Assembly: GCA_902767465.1 (NCBI GenBank)
Contig: CACXHM010000007.1
Span: 1-5,239 of the forward strand
Direction of reading: 5' to 3'
DNA from: an uncultured Bacteroidia bacterium
Lineage (GTDB): Bacteria > Bacteroidota > Bacteroidia > Bacteroidales > UBA932
DNA length: 5,239 nt
The position numbers and the translations under genes were made by a program. Below are positions 1 through 5,239 of this stretch, piece by piece (position 1 is the stretch's first letter; every line of letters starts with the position of its first letter). Under the pieces are notes generated by a model, which ran no database searches, had not been told where the DNA came from, and worked only from the letters and a program-made list of their open reading frames with translations.

Positions 1-190
1 CCACATCGGCAAGAGCCCCGGTAATCTTGCGCTCCCCGGCAAGAAAAGAAGCCACGCCCACCGACACGAACAACACAAGTGATGCTGCTGCGTATAGTGC
101 AACAGTAATCATGCGGGGACGCCTGCGCGGTCGTATGTAAAGTTGAAAACGGCGCCATGCCGCCTTGCTGTCGAATTCTTCGGTTTTCAT
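1..190 (-). CDS. FecR-like anti-sigma factor, N-terminal fragment
   Basis: Only the first 63 codons are in the window; the gene continues past the left edge. The start is the ATG at 190-188, and an in-frame TAA lies just upstream (199-197), so this start is well fixed. The visible protein has a short cytoplasmic segment with the A-W-R-R-F pattern (residues 11-15), a very basic stretch (residues 20-26) and one membrane-spanning segment (about residues 27-51, rich in Ala, Val and Leu), followed by the start of a periplasmic part (ER-KITGALADV). This layout matches the short FecR-type anti-sigma factors of Bacteroidota. In those, a cytoplasmic N-terminus holds an ECF sigma factor and a periplasmic FecR domain senses a TonB-dependent transporter. 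The diagnostic FecR domain itself lies outside the window, so the call rests on the N-terminal layout. The gene is divergent from the lipoprotein operon and has no sigma gene directly upstream of it, which is unusual. Another single-pass membrane protein is possible. Confidence 0.68.
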   Translation of the reverse strand, partial: MKTEEFDSKAAWRRFQLYIRPRRRPRMITVALYAAASLVLFVSVGVASFLAGERKITGALADV

Positions 191-208
191 ATTTTGTTAT
201 TTCATTCA

Positions 209-216
209 CAAATCAA
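209..216 (-). promoter_or_regulatory. Candidate -7 box for the FecR-like gene
   Basis: On the minus strand this reads TTGATTTG, one base away from TAnnTTTG, and ends 18 bases before the ATG at 190. The expected -33 area (about 236-240) falls in the edge of the 237-250 palindrome, and no TTTG is present there. Support is weak and based on sequence similarity only. Confidence 0.25.
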
Positions 217-236
217 GACACATGGAATTATCGTAA

Positions 237-250
237 GGGTAGTACTACCC
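237..250. repeat. Perfect 14-bp palindrome in divergent control region
   Basis: GGGTAGTACTACCC reads the same on both strands. It lies between the divergent FecR-like gene (start at 190) and the small-protein/lipoprotein operon (start at 297). A two-fold symmetric site with no spacer is a common shape for a dimeric regulator's operator, and its place near both candidate promoters suits a shared control site. I do not recognise the binding protein. With no loop and no T-run after it, it is a poor terminator candidate. Confidence 0.55.
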
Positions 251-258
251 CTGCCTGA

Positions 259-266
259 TTCATTTG
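259..266 (+). promoter_or_regulatory. Candidate -7 box for the lipoprotein operon
   Basis: TTCATTTG differs by one base from the Bacteroides -7 consensus TAnnTTTG. It ends 30 bases before the small-protein ATG at 297. No TTTG is seen at the usual -33 spacing; the palindrome at 237-250 covers that area instead, which would suit activator-dependent or alternative-sigma control. This is a sequence match only. Confidence 0.3.
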
Positions 267-296
267 TGTCTAAAAAGTAACCAAGTTTTTATTAAT

Positions 297-431
297 ATGA
301 AAAAAAACTACCTGCCTCCTGTTATGGAGTCCTTGGAAATAGGCTGCCACGAAGTTTTCCAAGCAAGTTATGCGGCAGACATGGTCCTGCCGGGAATCGA
401 AGAGGGAGATGAACTGATTTTCAACGAATAA
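297..431 (+). CDS. 44-aa Bacteroidales small protein (KKxYxxPxxE type)
   Basis: The frame runs from ATG at 297 to TAA at 429-431 and encodes 44 residues. It begins MKKNYLPPVMESLEI, has a Ser near the middle (residue 24, in QASYAAD) and ends in an acidic tail (EEGDELIFNE). The opening K-K-x-Y-x-x-P-x-x-E pattern with a following hydrophobic/acidic stretch is one I recognise from many short, mostly uncharacterised Bacteroidales proteins, often found near surface lipoprotein genes. There is no signal peptide, no membrane segment and no double-glycine leader. It lies 11 bases ahead of the first lipoprotein ATG with no terminator between, so co-transcription is likely. The A-rich sequence before the ATG is typical of initiation regions in this phylum. 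The function is unknown: it could be a cytoplasmic small protein, a secreted peptide precursor or a translated leader. Coding status is inferred from the family-like N-terminus and position. Confidence 0.62.
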   Translation: MKKNYLPPVMESLEIGCHEVFQASYAADMVLPGIEEGDELIFNE

Positions 432-442
432 ACACATCGGCC

Positions 443-1888
443 ATGCAAAAACACATTTACATTTCCACTGCGGTATTGCTTACTCTGTCCGCATGTCTGA
501 TTTCATGTAATAATAAAGAAACTGCCGAACCTGACCGGGACGGCAGCAAGATTGTTGCAACGGCATCCCTCGGAGCCGTCGATTCGAAAGTCGCTTATAC
601 CGGTGGAGACACCGGAGACATCACGGCGGCATGGGAATCCGGTGACGCCCTCAAAGTTTTCGAGGACGGAGCAATATGCAACTTCTCAACCACTGACAGC
701 GGGTCCTCCAGCGCCACTTTCTCATCGACCGACGCAGTTACTCCTTCCGCAAGCACGACATGGAAAGCTGTGCTGGGAAAGGCTTCAACCACGGACGGAA
801 GCACCATTACCTGCGCCTATGACGGTCAGGACGGCACCCTTGCCGGGCTTAGCGCCTACGACTATATGGTGGCAGGCAGTACCGGGACTGCGCCCAGCTT
901 CAATTTCAGTGCAGGGACGCGTCTTACATACTTCCTCCGTCTCAAACTTCCGGCGGGCATACGAAAAATCGAATTCTGCTCCGGAGCTTGGACGGTAACG
1001 GCATCGGGCGAAACGGCTCCGGTCGCCGCTGCATCCGTCGTTTCCACGGCGGAGCTCTCCGCGGACAGCAGCGCCGGGCAGATTGCGTATATTGCAGTGC
1101 CGGCCATCGACTACAGCAACGCCGGACTGATAATTACGATTATAAGCAACGACGGCACCAAAAGCCAGGGAAAGGTCCTGCTCAGCAACCTTTCCGGCAA
1201 GGGCGGGAAGATTTCCCTTGCGGATATGAGCGGACTCACACTCATGGATCGGCCGAACGCGGCTGATGCCATTGTCTGCGGCGGCGTGAGCGGGAAATGG
1301 GCTCCCTTTGCGGTAGGAGCAAAACGCAATCCTTCCACAAAGGAAGAAGCTACCGGCCCGTGCTATTCCTGGGGAGAAACCGAGCCCCAGGGCGATCTGA
1401 ACTTCAGCAGTGCCAATTATATCTATCAGGGGATCAAGATAGGAACCGACCGCTCCCTTACGCGAAACAGTACGACCGGCACGGTTCAGGATATCTCGGG
1501 CTCGCGGTACGACGTGGCCCGCGTCAAGTGGGGAAGCGATTGGCGAATGGTGAAATTCGAGGAAATCGCTACGTTCGGCAGTCAGGGTGTGAAATTGTCG
1601 GGGAAAACGGATTATCAGGGCATTGCCGGACTGAACGGAGTACTTTGCGAGTCAAGGAACACTGACGAGACACGTAAGTTTTTCCTCCCCGCCAGATCCT
1701 ATTACAAAGACAAAACTGAAACCAATTCAAATAGTGGAAAACCGGCAGGCTTTTTCTGGGTGTCCCAATCCAATCTCGACGGGACTAATACCGCATACCA
1801 CTTCTATTTCACTACATCGCCCTATTTCGCTAATACCGCAAAGGCCCGTTACTGCGGGCTTGGCATCTGGGCTGTGCTGGCTGATTAA
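443..1888 (+). CDS. Fimbrillin-like lipoprotein with FISUMP-like C-terminal domain (paralogue 1)
   Basis: This is a 481-aa predicted lipoprotein. Residues 1-22 form a type II signal peptide with two possible lipoboxes, LSAC (Cys18) and LISC (Cys22). Cys22, followed by NNKETAE, suits the acidic start of many exported Bacteroidota lipoproteins. Residues about 36-270 resemble fimbrillin/Mfa-like subunits: a strand with DSKVAYT, then W64-x-x-GD68, the SSSATFSS strand, CAYDGQDGTLAGLSAYDYMVA (residues 124-144) and the RLTYFLRLKLPAG strand. Residues about 285-481 resemble the FISUMP (Fib_succ_major) domain, with KWAPFAVGA, YSWGETEP and the hallmark DISGSRYDVARVKWGSDWRM (residues 350-369). Family FISUMP domains usually read W-R-M-P and end in VRPV; here the Pro is Val370 and the end is GIWAVLAD, so these motifs look eroded. 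It is the second gene of a probable operon and lies 25 bases before its paralogue. A role as a surface adhesin or pilus-like subunit is inferred. The exact partner or ligand cannot be read from the sequence. Confidence 0.87.
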   Translation: MQKHIYISTAVLLTLSACLISCNNKETAEPDRDGSKIVATASLGAVDSKVAYTGGDTGDITAAWESGDALKVFEDGAICNFSTTDSGSSSATFSSTDAVTPSASTTWKAVLGKASTTDGSTITCAYDGQDGTLAGLSAYDYMVAGSTGTAPSFNFSAGTRLTYFLRLKLPAGIRKIEFCSGAWTVTASGETAPVAAASVVSTAELSADSSAGQIAYIAVPAIDYSNAGLIITIISNDGTKSQGKVLLSNLSGKGGKISLADMSGLTLMDRPNAADAIVCGGVSGKWAPFAVGAKRNPSTKEEATGPCYSWGETEPQGDLNFSSANYIYQGIKIGTDRSLTRNSTTGTVQDISGSRYDVARVKWGSDWRMVKFEEIATFGSQGVKLSGKTDYQGIAGLNGVLCESRNTDETRKFFLPARSYYKDKTETNSNSGKPAGFFWVSQSNLDGTNTAYHFYFTTSPYFANTAKARYCGLGIWAVLAD

Positions 1889-1913
1889 CAACACTATTAA
1901 ATAACACTTTACG

Positions 1914-3389
1914 ATGAAAAAGAATATTATCACACTCTTTACAGCAATCCTGTCAATTGCTGTGGTGATTGCAGCGTGTTCAAAAGAACCGCAAAAGACA
2001 GCAACCCCTGGCGGCGGAGACAATGAAGGCGATAATCCTACGCCAACCGGTTCTTACGACGTGACAGCATCTGCAACCATTTTCGGCGAAGGTGCCGCTT
2101 GGGCAACAGGAGACAGTTTTGCCGCCCTTCAGGATGGTGCAGGGCTGACTTTCAGCACCAAAGGTTCGGGTTCAAGCGCATCATTCAGCGGAACGGCCCC
2201 CGCGAAAGCCTCGGAAAAAACCGTCTGGAAAGCAGTGCAGGGAAAGGGAGTAACCGTCACGAACAATTCTATAGTGTGCAGCTACCTTGGCCAGGATGGC
2301 ACTTTGAAAGGTCTGTCCGGGTATGATTATGTGGTCACAGGAAACGTTACCGGCGCGACCCCCTCGTTTGATTTCAGCAAAGGAACCAGGCTCAGTGCAT
2401 TTGTCAAACTCACCGTTCCTGCAGGTATACGCACAATCGAATTCTGTGCAGGCGACTGGACCATAAGCGCAGACAAAGACAAGGCTCCTGCCCCGAATCC
2501 TTCCGCGATCGGCACGGCCAAACTCTCTGCCACAAGCACTGCAGGTCAAGCAGTTTACTTTGCCGTTCCGGCAATCAACTACACCTACACCGGTCTCATT
2601 GTCACTGTTATCAGTGAGGACGGCAAGAAATCGCAAGGTAAGGTGTTCCTTCCCGACTTTACAGAGCAGTCAGGCACCACGCTGGAAGCAGGCATGAGCG
2701 ATCTGGAACTGATGGACCGCGCACTTCCGTCCGAGGCTGCCGATTTCGGGGATGCAGGCAAATGGGCTCCTTTCAATATGGGCGCAAAGGCCGATCCTAA
2801 AACCATAGATGAATATATCGGAAAGTATTACACATGGGGCGAGCTTGAGGATCATCCTAACCATAACTACACAGAATCCCAGTATCCTTACAAAAACGAG
2901 AATGGCTGGGTTGAAATAGGCAACCCCACATACATCGTCCAGTCTGAAGAGAACCAGGGCAATTCCTATGATATCTCCGGGACCATGTACGATGTCGCCA
3001 GAGTGAAATGGGGAAGGGATTGGTGCATGCCGACCCATGCCCAGGGAAAGGCCTTGCCGAACAAAACGTCTTCCGCCTGGGAAGAGGACTACAACGAGAT
3101 AGCCGATCTGAACGGCAGGGTGTACACATCAAGAACCGACGACAAACAGTCGATATTCATTCCTGCGGCCGGGTATTACAAGAATAACGACCAGAAACTG
3201 TATTCACTTACCACAAAAGTTCAGTGGGCGGGAGAAGATGGTACGTATTGGCTGTCCTGCAGGAATACCAACACTATCACCTCCAACTCGGCCATCCTTT
3301 ACCAGACTGCAAAAACTGCGATAGTTACGTTCCGTTACCGCAACGACGGCAGGCCGGTTAGGGCCGTGATCAATCCTTCCGAAGAGTAA
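1914..3389 (+). CDS. Fimbrillin-like lipoprotein with FISUMP-like C-terminal domain (paralogue 2)
   Basis: This is a 491-aa predicted lipoprotein. The signal peptide ends in the lipobox IAAC (Cys22), followed by SKEPQK and a flexible Gly/Pro/Asn-rich linker (residues 31-46). Residues about 47-269 match paralogue 1 closely: W63-x-x-GD67, GSGSSASFSG, WKAVQGK, LGQDGTLKGLSGYDYVV, GTRL, VPAGIRTIEFC and ELMDR. From WKAV onward about 24 of the first 40 aligned residues are identical. The C-terminal FISUMP-like domain (about residues 283-486) has KWAPFNMGAK, YYTWGE, YDISGTMYDVARVKWGRDW (residues 352-370), CMP in place of the usual RMP, FIPAAGYYK and a closing GRPVRAV that is close to the family's VRPV ending. 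This copy keeps the family motifs better than the upstream copy. It probably arose by tandem duplication, is probably co-transcribed with paralogue 1, and is followed by a terminator. An outer-membrane or surface role is inferred from the lipoprotein signal and fimbrillin likeness. Confidence 0.88.
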   Translation: MKKNIITLFTAILSIAVVIAACSKEPQKTATPGGGDNEGDNPTPTGSYDVTASATIFGEGAAWATGDSFAALQDGAGLTFSTKGSGSSASFSGTAPAKASEKTVWKAVQGKGVTVTNNSIVCSYLGQDGTLKGLSGYDYVVTGNVTGATPSFDFSKGTRLSAFVKLTVPAGIRTIEFCAGDWTISADKDKAPAPNPSAIGTAKLSATSTAGQAVYFAVPAINYTYTGLIVTVISEDGKKSQGKVFLPDFTEQSGTTLEAGMSDLELMDRALPSEAADFGDAGKWAPFNMGAKADPKTIDEYIGKYYTWGELEDHPNHNYTESQYPYKNENGWVEIGNPTYIVQSEENQGNSYDISGTMYDVARVKWGRDWCMPTHAQGKALPNKTSSAWEEDYNEIADLNGRVYTSRTDDKQSIFIPAAGYYKNNDQKLYSLTTKVQWAGEDGTYWLSCRNTNTITSNSAILYQTAKTAIVTFRYRNDGRPVRAVINPSEE

Positions 3390-3405
3390 CGGCTGGTTTG
3401 ATTTT

Positions 3406-3452
3406 AAACAAAAACACCGATAAAAGCTCCGGCTCTTCCGGTGTTTTTGTTT
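3406..3452 (+). terminator. Hairpin terminator after the lipoprotein operon
   Basis: A perfect 14-bp inverted repeat pairs 3406-3419 (AAACAAAAACACCG) with 3439-3452 (CGGTGTTTTTGTTT) around a 19-base loop. The 3' arm is T-rich, so the A/T part of the stem doubles as the A-tract/U-tract of an intrinsic terminator. It starts 17 bases after the stop of the second lipoprotein and ends 23 bases before the sigma factor ATG, separating the two transcription units. The loop holds a small extra inverted repeat (AGC-TCCG-GCT, 3425-3434). Confidence 0.83.
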
Positions 3453-3458
3453 TATGAT

Positions 3459-3466
3459 TACATTTG
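3459..3466 (+). promoter_or_regulatory. Candidate -7 box for the ECF sigma gene
   Basis: TACATTTG is an exact match to the Bacteroides -7 consensus TAnnTTTG. It lies 6 bases after the terminator stem and ends 9 bases before the ATG at 3476. The -33 TTTG is not at the usual distance; that place is taken by the 3' arm of the hairpin. If used, transcription would start only a few bases from the ATG, giving a very short leader. Confidence 0.38.
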
Positions 3467-3475
3467 TACAATCAC

Positions 3476-4015
3476 ATGACCGACGACACTTTTCTGATAA
3501 CACGGCTGAAGTGTGGGGATGAAAAGGCATACAAGTTCATTTTCGAGAATTACTATGTCTTAATGTGTCGTGTGGCCATGGCAATCCTGCATGATCACCA
3601 CGAAGCAGAAGACACCGCATTTAGCGTAATCTGCCGTATGTACGAGCGCAGGGACTCTCTCAATATCAGGAGTTCCCTGCGTTCGTATCTGCTTACGTCC
3701 GTCCGCAACAGAGCCCTCAACCGAATAAGGGACACCCATACCGACACCGGAGAACTGACTCGCGTATTGATCGACAATGTCCCGGATTTCACCATTCCGT
3801 CCTCAGAGATCATCGGCAAAGAATTGGAGAAAGAAATTGACGATGCAATTAATAAACTCAGCCCCCAGACCCGCACGGTTTTTCTCATGAGCCGTGTGCA
3901 GGGCAAATCCTACAAGGATATTTCCAGACTGCTGGGCATTTCGGTTGATACGGTTAAATACCACATGAAAAAAGCCCTCGCTACTCTGAGGAAGGCTCTT
4001 GATAAAATTCCATAA
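3476..4015 (+). CDS. ECF-type RNA polymerase sigma factor (FecI-like, Bacteroidota type)
   Basis: This is a complete 179-aa ECF sigma factor. I chose the ATG at 3476, which gives MTDDTFLITRLKCGDEKAYK, the usual start of Bacteroidota FecI-like sigmas. An in-frame TTG at 3464 would add four residues but overlaps the promoter-like box. The sigma region 2 domain spans about residues 8-87, with HHEAEDTAFSVICRMYERR and the SLRSYLLTSVRNRALNRIR segment that contacts core polymerase and the -10 element. Region 4 spans about residues 117-173, with INKLSPQTRTVFLMSR followed by a helix-turn-helix, SYKDISRLLGISVDTVKYH, that reads the -35 element. Length is normal and no domain is missing. Such sigmas usually pair with a FecR-like anti-sigma encoded next to them. 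Here the next gene is convergent and unrelated, and the only FecR-like gene in view starts about 3.3 kb away on the other strand. Its 3' end overlaps the convergent hydrolase gene by 35 bp. Confidence 0.93.
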   Translation: MTDDTFLITRLKCGDEKAYKFIFENYYVLMCRVAMAILHDHHEAEDTAFSVICRMYERRDSLNIRSSLRSYLLTSVRNRALNRIRDTHTDTGELTRVLIDNVPDFTIPSSEIIGKELEKEIDDAINKLSPQTRTVFLMSRVQGKSYKDISRLLGISVDTVKYHMKKALATLRKALDKIP

Positions 4016-5239
4016 ACGCCTGTTCCACTGCCGTTCGGATGAACGAGGCTTCCTCGACGGGAATAGAGTACTGGGTATCTTCCATCCGGTAGGTGTTGTC
4101 GGCGAGTTTCTTTCCGAAAACAGGCTCTATCAGGGCACGGTACCAGGCACATGCAGCTATATATTTGCCATGTGGCGAGAGATGCTGAGTATCACGACTA
4201 AATTCAGTATCAACACAATAACTGCTGCTTCTCATCCTTTTGATGGAAGATCCGCTCGGAATCACCACAGGTATCCCAGAAGCCTGTACAAGCCGCGTGC
4301 AACCTTCTATGGCGTTCGCCATTTCTGTCTGGTTGTTCTCGTAATTACCAAAAGCACCAAGCGTGCTGTTGGAAGCATACGCCCAGGTCTGATGCCAGAC
4401 GATCGCTGCTTTAGGGCATTCCTTTCGAACAATGCCCACAAGTTTTTCAAGATACGGAATATAAGACCCCCACAACCCGGAAAGGCCGGAATTCTGCTGC
4501 ATGGTGACTATATCCCATTCATCTGCCTGCAAGGCCTCTTTGAGGGTGTAACTTGTCGAGATATCAGTCCAGCCGTTGCGGGTATTCTTGGAATAAGTGT
4601 AATCTGCGGCATTGCTCTCAAATTTTTCGCAGTGTTTCTGCAAGGAACAGCCGCCAATGTACATCCTGCCTACCACGACATTACCGATGCCGGCAGAGGT
4701 CATAAGACGTGGCAACCAGAATGTGGCATCATTTGAAAAGCTGTTTCCCAATGCAAGGATTTTCAGCGTGTCCGGCTTATTTGGCAGGGGATAGTTTTCG
4801 AAGACCTTCCCCGGAAGGGCCGGCGTCCAGTTCCGGTACGATTCGTAAACCGCCTCCGCAATAAGACGCATTGCCTTGTCGTTGGGATAAATACATAGCT
4901 TTGATGGCAGGCTGTATGTATCTCCATTGATGGCCTCGTACTCGTCAGTGGACTTCGGGAAAATACCGGAAGTCATTATCACCTTTGAAATGGAACAGAA
5001 AGGAAGTGAGTTCTGAGCCGCAATGCTGCGCATAACTTCATCCTTTGAGACACCCTCATTGTCTTGATAGAAATTGCCGACTATTACAATACTATCTGTC
5101 TTTTCCCTGCATGTTTTTATCAGGTTTGCAAACCCTGAAGCCAATAATGAGGCCTTACTGACATTCTCGCCAAGTTTTATTACGACAAGATCGGTACCGT
5201 CCAGGGAACTACCAAGAAACTGCCCAGGATCTGCAGACA
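3981..5239 (-). CDS. Two-domain SGNH hydrolase / DUF4886 protein, C-terminal part
   Basis: The frame is open from the right edge of the window to the TAG at 3983-3981, giving about 419 codons; the true start is outside, so internal TTG or ATG codons should not be taken as starts. The first domain (5239 to about 4820) is SGNH-like: LDGTDLVVIKLGENV holds the family's Gly-x-Asn block, and IYPNDKAMRLIAEAVYE matches the last block, usually HPNDxGM. The expected catalytic His is Tyr here (codon 4889-4887), and no other His is visible in this domain. A linker with PLPNKP follows. The second domain (about 4770-4050) matches DUF4886: ILALGNSFSND with the likely nucleophile Ser (4742-4740), GGCSLQKHCEKF, WDIVTMQQNSG, WHQTWAYA, PSGSS, and RDTQHLSPHGKY with likely Asp (4193-4191) and His (4184-4182). 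This suggests an esterase or deacetylase-like enzyme, perhaps on glycans, with the second domain active. The substrate cannot be read from sequence, and any signal peptide lies outside. Confidence 0.85.
   Translation of the reverse strand, partial: SADPGQFLGSSLDGTDLVVIKLGENVSKASLLASGFANLIKTCREKTDSIVIVGNFYQDNEGVSKDEVMRSIAAQNSLPFCSISKVIMTSGIFPKSTDEYEAINGDTYSLPSKLCIYPNDKAMRLIAEAVYESYRNWTPALPGKVFENYPLPNKPDTLKILALGNSFSNDATFWLPRLMTSAGIGNVVVGRMYIGGCSLQKHCEKFESNAADYTYSKNTRNGWTDISTSYTLKEALQADEWDIVTMQQNSGLSGLWGSYIPYLEKLVGIVRKECPKAAIVWHQTWAYASNSTLGAFGNYENNQTEMANAIEGCTRLVQASGIPVVIPSGSSIKRMRSSSYCVDTEFSRDTQHLSPHGKYIAACAWYRALIEPVFGKKLADNTYRMEDTQYSIPVEEASFIRTAVEQAFMEFYQEPSSE

Noticed and set aside
237..250. 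Palindrome as a transcription terminator or insertion-sequence end
   Set aside because: It has no loop and no T-run, sits ahead of genes rather than after them, and has no partner repeat or target duplication in view.
2181..2636. 151-codon minus-strand frame inside the second lipoprotein (and a 122-codon one at 2670-3038)
   Set aside because: Both are antisense to a well-supported lipoprotein gene and have Cys- and Arg-rich compositions with no known motif.
1500..3380. Diversity-generating retroelement variable region in the lipoprotein C-termini
   Set aside because: The two 3' ends are too diverged to be variable/template copies, and no reverse transcriptase gene or template repeat is visible in the window.
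3464..3475. Upstream TTG start for the sigma factor (four extra residues)
   Set aside because: The ATG at 3476 gives the typical family N-terminus, and the TTG falls in the TACATTTG promoter-like box.
3999..4736. 245-codon open frame on the plus strand opposite the hydrolase
   Set aside because: It lies antisense to a frame with clear SGNH/DUF4886 motifs, shows no recognisable domain, and is best explained as a shadow frame.
5142..5144. TTG as the start of the hydrolase
   Set aside because: The frame stays open upstream to the window edge and encodes the SGNH block with DLVVIKLGENV, so the real start is outside.

Overview
The window looks like a stretch of a Bacteroidota (order Bacteroidales) chromosome. 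The evidence is a pair of fimbrillin-like lipoproteins with a C-terminal domain common in gut Bacteroidales, a FecI-type ECF sigma factor, the start of a FecR-type anti-sigma factor, A-rich sequence without Shine-Dalgarno motifs ahead of the starts, and TAnnTTTG-like promoter boxes. Base composition is moderate for the order. Genus cannot be fixed from the sequence alone.

Layout. (1) Positions 1-190, minus strand: the first 63 codons of a FecR-like membrane anti-sigma factor that runs off the left edge. (2) Positions 191-296: a divergent control region with a perfect 14-bp palindrome (237-250) and promoter-like boxes facing both ways. (3) Positions 297-3389, plus strand: a probable three-gene operon made of a 44-codon small protein of the Bacteroidales 'KKxYxxPxxE' type, then two tandem paralogous lipoproteins of 481 and 491 aa. 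Each lipoprotein has a type II signal peptide, a fimbrillin/Mfa-like middle and a FISUMP-like (Fib_succ_major) C-terminal domain. (4) Positions 3406-3452: a strong hairpin terminator. (5) Positions 3476-4015, plus strand: a complete ECF sigma factor. (6) Positions 3981-5239, minus strand: the C-terminal part of a two-domain SGNH/DUF4886 hydrolase. It enters from the right edge and overlaps the sigma gene tail to tail by 35 bp.

How the genes may work together (inference). The lipoproteins are probably exported to the outer membrane, perhaps the cell surface, as pilus-type or adhesin-type subunits, and the small protein is co-transcribed with them. A FecI-like sigma factor and a FecR-like anti-sigma factor flank the module, although such pairs normally sit side by side. 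The module may therefore have been inserted between them, or may be their target. The SGNH/DUF4886 protein is probably an exported esterase or deacetylase-like enzyme acting on glycans. Its first SGNH domain seems to have lost the catalytic His, while the second keeps its Ser/Asp/His set.

The most notable points are the small co-transcribed peptide, the palindromic divergent control region, the split sigma/anti-sigma arrangement and the apparent pseudo-enzyme domain. I found no RNA gene, insertion sequence or CRISPR array, and nothing that amounts to a clearly new system.
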